From: an uncultured archaeon
GTDB taxonomy: Archaea > Thermoproteota > Nitrososphaeria > Nitrososphaerales > CALBXV01
Assembly (NCBI GenBank): GCA_937890045.1
Contig: CALBXV010000383.1
Location: 1 to 6,183, forward strand
Direction of reading: 5' to 3'
DNA length: 6,183 bases
The notes below the pieces were generated by a model. That model made no database searches and was not told the origin of the DNA. It saw nothing but the letters and a program-made list of their open reading frames with translations. The position numbers were made by a program, and so were the translations under genes. Positions 1-6,034 of this stretch are shown here, one piece after another (the stretch's first letter is position 1; each line of letters begins with the position of its first letter).

Positions 1-55
1 TTTCTTTCTCAGGATTCTTACCTTCTAAATTTCCTCTATGAGATATTAAAATCAT
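1..55 (-). CDS. Glycerophosphodiesterase-like protein, N-terminus only (cut by window edge)
   Basis: An open frame starts at an ATG at 55-53 and runs off the left edge after 18 codons, reading MILISHRGNLEGKNPEKE. The SHRG at residues 5-8 matches the N-terminal His-Arg-Gly motif of the glycerophosphodiester phosphodiesterase/PI-PLC-like TIM-barrel fold, where the His is catalytic. Short proteins opening with 'ISHRGN' followed by an Asn-Pro-rich stretch are, from memory, common in polysaccharide and sugar-modification clusters, often beside nucleotidyltransferase genes. The ATG lies inside the end of the upstream gene with a 20-nt overlap, and only a weak purine stretch precedes it, so translation is probably coupled. 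The assignment rests on 18 residues; the substrate and the rest of the protein are outside the window. Confidence 0.6.
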   Translation of the reverse strand, partial: MILISHRGNLEGKNPEKE

Positions 56-743
56 TTCTAAATTTTCTATATAATATTTCTGCTACTTCAAATTCCCATT
101 CATGATCTACATCAAAAACTTCCAATTCTTCTACTGAAAATAAATCTGGGTTATTCTTAGTGTATGGTGGTTTTCCCATAAACATACCATTTCCTACGGC
201 ATCCATTCTTGAAGCATATAAACAATGTGCTGCCTCAAAAGTTGGCTCAACCACATTGGTATTCATTAAATTGCATCCTTCAGGCCAAGGCGAAATCAAA
301 TCACCATCGTTGTTCCAATAGTATTGTTTTTTAGGAACAACTGCAAACAATCCATCGAATTCTGTTTCTAAATAAGCTTTTACAAAAGAATCTATAGTTT
401 CTATTTTCATTAAAGGTTGACACGTACTTATAAGAACACAATATTCATACGGTAATCTATTATACCACTCATAAACAATTGTACCTATATTTCCACGAGA
501 ATTAGCTGATTCTTCAGATCTGTAATAGATATTAATATCATATTTATCACATAAATCTAATAATTCTTTTTCATATACAGAGGCATAAAAATTTTCTTTT
601 GGAATAACTTTAGACTTCAAAATTTTCTGTATAGCTATATCTGTTAAAGTGGTGTCAGCAAACGGTCTTATAGCCTTTTGTGGGCATCTTAAAGAACTTA
701 ATCTAGTTTGAATAATAAAGCAAACATCTTTTATATTTTTCAT
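36..743 (-). CDS. SpsF-like cytidylyltransferase-family protein (second nucleotidyltransferase of the cluster)
   Basis: This 235-residue protein has the outline of the CMP-sugar/SpsF nucleotidyltransferase (GT-A-like) fold. An N-terminal nucleotide-binding motif, I11-Q-T-R14-L-S-S-L-R19-C-P21-Q-K23, replaces the ARxGSKG motif of true NeuA and is closer to the QARxxSxRLPxK pattern of SpsF. S106-T-C-Q109-P110-L sits where NeuA has QPTSPLR. E170-A-A-H-C-L-Y-A sits where NeuA has RNGxxYA. F210-D-V-D-H-E-W-E-F-E fits the C-terminal metal-binding segment (usually DIDxxxDF). The length matches the family (about 230). The start ATG directly abuts the stop of the synthase gene (TAGATG), with AGGA at 750-753 six bases upstream, so the two are probably translated together. 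Pairing with a NeuB-like synthase resembles spsE/spsF of the Bacillus subtilis spore-coat polysaccharide operon. Which nucleotide and sugar it uses is not visible; several motif changes mean it may not be a standard CMP-sialate synthetase. Confidence 0.72.
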   Translation of the reverse strand: MKNIKDVCFIIQTRLSSLRCPQKAIRPFADTTLTDIAIQKILKSKVIPKENFYASVYEKELLDLCDKYDINIYYRSEESANSRGNIGTIVYEWYNRLPYEYCVLISTCQPLMKIETIDSFVKAYLETEFDGLFAVVPKKQYYWNNDGDLISPWPEGCNLMNTNVVEPTFEAAHCLYASRMDAVGNGMFMGKPPYTKNNPDLFSVEELEVFDVDHEWEFEVAEILYRKFRNDFNIS

Positions 744-2264
744 CTAATTTCCTAAACTCTCCAAATTAATATTTATTTTTCTTTCGGATAAATCCAATTT
801 ATTTATATTAGTATCTTCATACTTAGAATCATTTAAATAATGTGTCGTAGAAATTTCCTCAACAATACAACCATTTTTACTTGAAAAAAAGTGAACCACA
901 TTTCGGTTTATTAAAATAGGTTTTCCTAACTCTAAATGCACATCAGTACCATTTAAATTTAATGTACAATCTCCGTGTAATAACTCAAAAGATTCTTCTT
1001 TTTTAATATGATAATGTGGGGGATGCTTTTGATTTGGTAATTGTATAATATACTTCTTACAATATTCTCTATTGATCTTATCAATAATTAAACACCCAAC
1101 ATCTAAAAAATTTTTCAATCCATAATGAGCTGACAATTGAACTTTATCTTCTTTTGTAATATTTACATTACTCTCACTTAAAATACCAAGACATTTACTT
1201 TTTATTTCTTCGATCATATCATCGTGACTTACTGTTAGTACATCATTTTCTAATAACGGACTGTCTTTTATAATACTATTCTCCCCAACTCTACTTTTAA
1301 CTACATCATAAAAATAGGAAGTATCATATTGATTGTCCTGTAATGGCATCGAATAGTAAAGATCATCTTCTGTAATAGTATGTCCTGATTCCAATGTTTT
1401 GTTTACATATATTCCTCGTTTCAAGGACTTCAGTGATTTTTTTTCAAGTTCTCCATATTTTATACCCCACTTTCCATCAGACTTACTATCTTCAGGGTCA
1501 CCATAAGTTGATAAACTTAATACTTGTAAATCTTTAAATATATTTTCAATTTGTTCAGGAGTACACGAATATTTATTCACACCCCAATTTTCAGTTGGTA
1601 TAGCTACATGCTTTTCTATTATACGACAACCCATTGCCACTGCATAAGGTACAATTGATTTCTCTGAAGGTGGTTCGTGTGTTGAAAATCCAATTTCCAC
1701 ATCTGAAAATCCATCTTTTAAAAAATTGATTCTCTCTAAATTAGCATGACCACGTGGAGTTGGATATTCAGCCACACAATGTAAAAAAGAAAAATCTCTT
1801 TTCTTACTTTTGAATAAATTATAAACTTCCCTTAATAAATTTAAATCAATTCCAGCAGTAGATATTATAATTTTTTTATTAATATCACTAACCTCATTCA
1901 ATAGCGGCCAGTCGTCAATAGAACAACTAGCTATTTTTATAACATCAACATCCAATTCAACCAAAATATCGATAGATTCATTATCAAATGGAGTTACTAC
2001 AGATTTTAATCCACTCTTTTTTGTATAATCAATAAGCTCTTTAAATTGATTTTTTGTAAGTACTGTTTCATTAAATCTTTTTACATATTTTAAATCTGAA
2101 TTTTTGAAGTCTTTATGGATGAAAGTATCCAATTGTCTAAATTGTAATTTAACACCAGCATTAATATTATATTTTTTAGCCAACTTAGAAAATTCATCTA
2201 TGATTCTTTTTCCGTGACTAACATCTCCCATATGATTGTTAGCCATTTCAAAAATAAAAAACAT
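744..2264 (-). CDS. neuB: NeuB-family nonulosonic acid synthase with SAF and C-terminal cupin domains
   Basis: The family condenses phosphoenolpyruvate with a six-carbon amino-sugar to make a sialic-acid-like nine-carbon acid in the cytoplasm. This protein has 506 residues against about 350 for ordinary NeuB because of an added domain. Residues 1-260 are the TIM barrel: E6, NNHMGD (9-14), KLQF (39-42), TPFD (91-94), K110-IAS, HCVAEYPTP (162-170), and two histidines matching the Mn2+ ligands of characterised NeuB, H196 in GFSTH and H219 in EKH. Residues about 277-345 form the SAF/antifreeze-like domain (SLKRGIYVNKTL...GHTITEDDL), but the usual RPGxG segment is replaced by SMPLQDNQ (305-312). 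Residues about 375-485 form a cupin: H417-Y-H419, E424, G431, then H458. The start has a strong Shine-Dalgarno seven bases upstream. The product could be sialic, legionaminic, pseudaminic or another nonulosonic acid; the sequence does not decide. Confidence 0.87.
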   Translation of the reverse strand: MFFIFEMANNHMGDVSHGKRIIDEFSKLAKKYNINAGVKLQFRQLDTFIHKDFKNSDLKYVKRFNETVLTKNQFKELIDYTKKSGLKSVVTPFDNESIDILVELDVDVIKIASCSIDDWPLLNEVSDINKKIIISTAGIDLNLLREVYNLFKSKKRDFSFLHCVAEYPTPRGHANLERINFLKDGFSDVEIGFSTHEPPSEKSIVPYAVAMGCRIIEKHVAIPTENWGVNKYSCTPEQIENIFKDLQVLSLSTYGDPEDSKSDGKWGIKYGELEKKSLKSLKRGIYVNKTLESGHTITEDDLYYSMPLQDNQYDTSYFYDVVKSRVGENSIIKDSPLLENDVLTVSHDDMIEEIKSKCLGILSESNVNITKEDKVQLSAHYGLKNFLDVGCLIIDKINREYCKKYIIQLPNQKHPPHYHIKKEESFELLHGDCTLNLNGTDVHLELGKPILINRNVVHFFSSKNGCIVEEISTTHYLNDSKYEDTNINKLDLSERKININLESLGN

Positions 2265-2271
2265 CTTATAT

Positions 2272-2278
2272 CTCCCTT
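2272..2278 (-). promoter_or_regulatory. Strong Shine-Dalgarno site of the NeuB-type synthase
   Basis: On the minus strand this reads AAGGGAG, seven bases before the ATG at 2264-2262. It is the best ribosome-binding site in the window and lies in the only non-overlapping gene junction, so synthase translation can start independently of the amidotransferase gene upstream. It also fixes the synthase start. Confidence 0.8.
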
Positions 2279-2286
2279 ATAACAAT

Positions 2287-2300
2287 TTTATATATATAAA
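2287..2300. repeat. 14-bp perfect A/T palindrome in the only intergenic gap
   Basis: The sequence TTTATATATATAAA is its own reverse complement. It has no G or C, so it would make a very weak hairpin and is not followed by a U-tract on the minus strand; it is not a convincing terminator. It overlaps the possible -10 element of an internal promoter. In such AT-rich DNA it may be chance. Confidence 0.5.
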
Positions 2301-2314
2301 TATAGTTAAAACAA
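2287..2314 (-). promoter_or_regulatory. Possible internal promoter before the synthase gene
   Basis: Read on the minus strand, TTGTTT (2314-2309) and TATAAA (2292-2287) are separated by 16 bases, a plausible sigma-70-type -35/-10 pair, ending eight bases before the AAGGGAG ribosome-binding site. The 56-bp gap (2265-2320) is the only place in the window where a promoter could sit outside coding sequence. The stretch is almost pure A/T, so such matches are expected by chance; TTTATATA here would equally suit an archaeal TATA box. No transcription start can be read from the sequence. Confidence 0.25.
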
Positions 2315-2320
2315 ATCACT

Positions 2321-4174
2321 TTAAATAATATTTTCAAACCACATTTCAGTCATCAATAATTGAAAAAGTCCAAAACTATTCATTGGTGTTTTAGATGACT
2401 TGTATTTTTCATATTCTTGTTGTACTGATACAGAATTATAAATTCCCCTCTCACAAAAAGATTTTGAATTAAATATATCATCTGTCATTTCAGATAGACG
2501 TCCAGTTTTCATCCAATCTCTCTGTGGGTCAACTATACTCCTTTTATTTGGCATATACTCTGATGATAATAAATTAGACGCGACCTTTTTCATATAATAA
2601 CGTTGATGATTGTTATTAATTTTTGCTTCATTTAAAGCAGAAAACCCCAATTCAACTATTCTATAATCTAACAATGGAAGTCTAGCTTCCCTACTACTTG
2701 ACATTGAAGCTCTATCCAAAAATCTCAAAAAACGTGGTAACTTAATATAAGTAAAATCAAGAAATTGAGAGTTTCTTAAATTACTTTTAAATGGTTTATC
2801 AAATTCAATGGGTGTTGATATTTTAACCAAACTTCTATCCAATAAATCATAATTTAAAAATGGTACACCATCAGAAGTGCATGTACTCGGCCGTAAATGA
2901 CTTGCTGCAGTGCCCAATATAAATTTTTTAAAATTATCTTTTTCACTAATTTGTGAAGAAATATTAATAAAATCAGAAATGGCTCTTTGAGGTCCATTAT
3001 CCAAAACTGAATCTAAATACCAAGGCCACAAATATCTAGAATATCCAGCAGATACCTCATCTCCACCAGCTGATTCAAGAATAACCGTAGCTCCATTACT
3101 TTTATAATCTGAATATAATTTATGTTCTGAAACTACACGCACTGAAGTATAAGGCTCATCTTGTTCAATCAATATCTGTAATAGTAATTTATCTAAATCT
3201 TCATTTTTTAATATAGATTGAAAATTTTTAACACCCAATGCATCAGAAACATTTTTAGCAAAAGGTATTTCTGAATATTTTTCTTCATTATACCCGTAAG
3301 TATATGTATCAATATTTCCATTTAGAGCTTCTGAAGTTTTTGTAGCCACAACTGAAGAGTCTATACCACCCGAAAAGTGAACTCCCACCTTTCTATCAGA
3401 ATAAGTGCATCTGGTAACTGAATCCACAATTAGGTTAGTAGCGTCCTCTATTGTTTTATCTATTGATTTTGAATTATCTTCATCTACATAATCAGGCAGG
3501 TAGTAATATTTCTTTATTGTAAATTTACCACCTTTCCAAGATAAATAACTACCTGGTGGTAACGAATATATATTTTTAAACCAAGTGTCAGATGAATGAT
3601 CTATAACACCCCCACATAAAAAATCACTAATAGTTTTATAATTTGGTTTTATAGGTACAGGTGAATTAAAAAAAGATTTTATTTCAGATGCAAAATATAA
3701 AACTCCATCATATTCTGAATAATACATTGGTTTTATACCAAATCTATCTCTGGAAATAATTAATGTCTTTATTGTTTCATCCCAAATAGCAAATGACCAC
3801 ATACCATTTAACTTTGATAGAAAATTTATTCCCCATTTATTGTAAGATTCAACTACAGTTTCAGTATCACTACTTGAAATCCACTTAACATTTCCGATTT
3901 CACGCCTTAAATCTATATGATTATAAATTTCACCATTATATGAAATAACTAATCTATCATTATCTATTGACATTGGTTGTTTAGCTCTATCAGATAAATC
4001 TATAATCTTTAATCGTTTATGACCTAAAATCAGACCATGCCGATGTGATGGTTGCTCACGAACAAACATTCCATCTCCATCAGGTCCTCGATGATGAATG
4101 GAATCCAGCATTTTGTCAATTACTTGTCTATTTATTTTTTTTGTATATGATACAGCCCCCGCCACTCCACACAT
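2321..4174 (-). CDS. asnB: AsnB-type glutamine-hydrolysing amidotransferase (asparagine synthase family)
   Basis: This 617-residue protein has both domains of class-II asparagine synthetase. Residues 1-210 are the Ntn-type glutaminase: catalytic C2 after Met removal (MCGVAG), HHRGPDG (27-33), YNGEIYN (79-85) and SSDTE (101-105), so ammonia release from glutamine looks intact. From about 240 lies the ATP-pyrophosphatase synthetase domain, with the PP-loop FSGGIDSS (267-274), SAGGDEVSAGY (368-378, usually GxGADELFxGY) and LDRASM...EARLPLLDYR (486-505). The family adenylates a carboxylate and transfers ammonia to it. Beside neuA and neuB the acceptor is more likely a sugar acid or surface glycan carboxylate than aspartate, but that is inference. 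The start shares one base with the neuA stop (TAATG), with AAGGAA at 4183-4188 eight bases upstream, indicating translational coupling. No frameshift or truncation is seen; the length fits the longer AsnB forms found in polysaccharide loci. Confidence 0.88.
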   Translation of the reverse strand: MCGVAGAVSYTKKINRQVIDKMLDSIHHRGPDGDGMFVREQPSHRHGLILGHKRLKIIDLSDRAKQPMSIDNDRLVISYNGEIYNHIDLRREIGNVKWISSSDTETVVESYNKWGINFLSKLNGMWSFAIWDETIKTLIISRDRFGIKPMYYSEYDGVLYFASEIKSFFNSPVPIKPNYKTISDFLCGGVIDHSSDTWFKNIYSLPPGSYLSWKGGKFTIKKYYYLPDYVDEDNSKSIDKTIEDATNLIVDSVTRCTYSDRKVGVHFSGGIDSSVVATKTSEALNGNIDTYTYGYNEEKYSEIPFAKNVSDALGVKNFQSILKNEDLDKLLLQILIEQDEPYTSVRVVSEHKLYSDYKSNGATVILESAGGDEVSAGYSRYLWPWYLDSVLDNGPQRAISDFINISSQISEKDNFKKFILGTAASHLRPSTCTSDGVPFLNYDLLDRSLVKISTPIEFDKPFKSNLRNSQFLDFTYIKLPRFLRFLDRASMSSSREARLPLLDYRIVELGFSALNEAKINNNHQRYYMKKVASNLLSSEYMPNKRSIVDPQRDWMKTGRLSEMTDDIFNSKSFCERGIYNSVSVQQEYEKYKSSKTPMNSFGLFQLLMTEMWFENII

Positions 4175-4896
4175 TATTCAGATTCCTTATTCTTCAATAA
4201 AAATTCAGCCAACTTCAAATCAAAATGTGTATCTATATTAGCTACATACTCATCAATTATAAAAGCAGCCGTACTTTCCCCCATTAAGGTTTTTTTATCT
4301 TTATTTTTTTGAATACACTCTCTTGTTATAGCATAAGCTACACCATTTCTCTGATACGTTGATTTAAATTGTTGTCTAGCTACAAATTTTGCTGAATCAA
4401 TATCATAATAATCTAACAACCCATTAGAATTAAGATTAAATTGATTTAATGGATGGTCTTTAGCGTCAGTTTCAGAAACGGCCCACACTGAATCGTGGTT
4501 TTCTTTGATTAGTTTTTTTATAACATCAACAACGTGGTTTACTTTGCGTAATGGAGATGTTGGTTGTAACATTACAATAACATCATACACACACGAATCT
4601 ATTTCTTCCATAGTAGTTAACGCGTGATATAAAACATCCCAATCACCAATTATATCACCACTTAATTCTTCAGGTCGTCTAAATGGAGCGTCTATCCCAT
4701 ACGATTCTGCTATTTTAGCTATCTCTTCATTATCTGTAGAAACCACAGACCTATCTATAAAATCAATTGAAGTAATAATTTTTCCTGTATAACCTATTAA
4801 CGGTATTCCCAATATAGGCTGAATATTTTTTAACTTTACTCCTTTACTACCCCCACGAGCTGGTACTACAGTTAAAATTCTTTTATCATATAACAT
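4174..4896 (-). CDS. neuA: NeuA-type acylneuraminate/nonulosonate cytidylyltransferase
   Basis: The family transfers CMP from CTP to the anomeric hydroxyl of a nonulosonic acid, giving the donor for glycosyltransferases. In this 240-residue protein the N-terminal nucleotide motif VPARGGSKGVKLKN (11-24) is intact, followed by STDN (53-56), RRPEELSGD (73-81), QPTSPLR (111-117), QRNGVAYA (182-189) and, near the end, ANIDTHFDL (219-227). The last normally reads (V/I)DIDxxxDF; here the first metal-binding Asp position is N220 while D222 is kept. The length is typical of NeuA/LegF/PseF. The start overlaps the oxidoreductase stop by 11 nt and has GGAAG at 4903-4907 six bases upstream; the stop overlaps the amidotransferase start. 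Codons 79-85 (SGDIIGD) lie in an exact 22-bp repeat shared with the partial gene at the right edge. The choice between sialic, legionaminic and pseudaminic acid cannot be made from sequence alone. Confidence 0.88.
   Translation of the reverse strand: MLYDKRILTVVPARGGSKGVKLKNIQPILGIPLIGYTGKIITSIDFIDRSVVSTDNEEIAKIAESYGIDAPFRRPEELSGDIIGDWDVLYHALTTMEEIDSCVYDVIVMLQPTSPLRKVNHVVDVIKKLIKENHDSVWAVSETDAKDHPLNQFNLNSNGLLDYYDIDSAKFVARQQFKSTYQRNGVAYAITRECIQKNKDKKTLMGESTAAFIIDEYVANIDTHFDLKLAEFLLKNKESE
4642..4663 (-). repeat. 22-bp direct repeat, copy in neuA
   Basis: These 22 bases are identical to 6033-6054 in the same orientation, and the bases on each side differ. The copy encodes SGDIIGD at residues 79-85 of the cytidylyltransferase, in the segment following RRPEEL, which is normal family sequence. 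This copy is therefore likely the original if the repeat arose by copying. Confidence 0.9.
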
Positions 4897-6034
4897 TTAA
4901 AGCTTCCAATGAATAACCTTTTTTATAATCTATTTTTACTTTTTTTCCAGTTTCATTTGATAAATGTGCGGCTGCTATAACCAGCATAACATCAAGTCCC
5001 CGTTCAAGTGATATTGGTGAACTGTCTCTATCTGTCTTATTATCTAAAATATCTTCAATATGTTCAATTTCCCATTTAAAATCGTCTGGTCTAGATTTAA
5101 AGAAAGGAATGCATTTCGGAAATCTTCCGCGAAAAGCACCTTCACCAGATGGATAATAGGTAGTACATATTAAAGCATCTTCAGAATCAGAATAATTTAC
5201 TATCCACTCTAAGTATCCATCTTCTCCTTGTATTCTAGCTTTTTTAACAGATGGATCAGTAACAACATCTTGTATAATAGTACCTATAATTCCATTTTCT
5301 GATTTCACTAAAATTTGAGTTGTCTCATCATAAGTGTCGTTTACTATTTTCATTGTAGATGTAACTTCAGAAATCTTTCCTTGATTCAAAAGATGTGAAA
5401 AATGTTGCCATATACTAATACCGTGAGAATGTTCTCCACAAGCACCACCACCTCTATCAGAAAACCCGAGATAACTATCTTGAGGACCATCTAGCCAAGG
5501 ATGTGCATCAAATATACCACCCCAATGTTCTAACCATCTTACGTGTATAGACTTACCGTTTTTTATTAAACCATTACTAATCAATTCTGATGCCATATTG
5601 GTATTAGGAGTTAATGTATGATTATATGAACAAGTTACAAAAACTCCCTTTTGTTCAGACAGTTCAAATAGTTCTTGACAACCTTCCATATCTGGTGTGC
5701 TCAATGGTTTTTCAATCATTATAACTTCAGGATTAAAATATTTTAGCTCTTTTAAAGCCAAAGGTACATGACTTTCAGGAGGTGTTCCTATGATAACTAC
5801 ATCAAAATATTTGGTTTGCATACCTGATGCATCGCGTGATAACTTTATTGACTCATCCCATTTCCCATATCTTGATGGATAAATATCGTTCTTCATACGG
5901 GTCAAAGCATCATCATCTCTATCACATACCGTTACATCCCAACCTTTATTTCTACAAGCATGAGCCAAATGGTTTCCTATTGACCCAGCTCCATAAATTT
6001 TAACTTTATTAATAAGTTTTAACCTCTCCCTCAT
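4886..6034 (-). CDS. Gfo/Idh/MocA-family sugar oxidoreductase
   Basis: An NAD(P)-dependent oxidoreductase probably acting on a sugar or sugar nucleotide. Numbering from the ATG at 6034 (382 residues): a Rossmann domain with GAGSIG at 15-20, an acidic pair D38/D40 after the second strand, GTPPESH at 83-89 and the family EKP motif at 108-110 (catalytic Lys109). Next come SYNH (136-139) and the C-terminal alpha/beta domain with GGGACGEHSH (195-204), equivalent to the GGGxxxDxGxH active-site motif of the family but with E-H-S-H. No signal peptide or membrane segment is seen. Homologues occur in nonulosonic-acid and flagellin-glycosylation clusters, consistent with the neuA overlap. Start choice is uncertain: a TTG at 6040 would add two residues, and an SD-like AGGGAGAGG lies just inside the gene. 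GGTGAT at 6045-6050 is ten bases before the ATG. The substrate is unknown. Confidence 0.83.
   Translation of the reverse strand: MRERLKLINKVKIYGAGSIGNHLAHACRNKGWDVTVCDRDDDALTRMKNDIYPSRYGKWDESIKLSRDASGMQTKYFDVVIIGTPPESHVPLALKELKYFNPEVIMIEKPLSTPDMEGCQELFELSEQKGVFVTCSYNHTLTPNTNMASELISNGLIKNGKSIHVRWLEHWGGIFDAHPWLDGPQDSYLGFSDRGGGACGEHSHGISIWQHFSHLLNQGKISEVTSTMKIVNDTYDETTQILVKSENGIIGTIIQDVVTDPSVKKARIQGEDGYLEWIVNYSDSEDALICTTYYPSGEGAFRGRFPKCIPFFKSRPDDFKWEIEHIEDILDNKTDRDSSPISLERGLDVMLVIAAAHLSNETGKKVKIDYKKGYSLEALNVI

Noticed and set aside
744..2264. Loss of a metal-binding His in the NeuB barrel
   Set aside because: At first the PDH-like motif after EKH seemed to be missing, but the Mn2+ ligands of characterised NeuB correspond to the His of GFSTH (196) and of EKH (219), and both are present.
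744..2264. Synthase and cupin as two genes joined by a sequencing error
   Set aside because: The frame is continuous through the linker with no stop or alternative start and ribosome-binding site before the cupin, and cupin-fused NeuB proteins of about 500 residues are, from memory, an existing family form.
2287..2300. A/T palindrome as a rho-independent terminator between asnB and neuB
   Set aside because: The stem has no G-C pairs and no U-tract follows on the minus strand; the strong ribosome-binding site comes directly after, as in a continuing operon.
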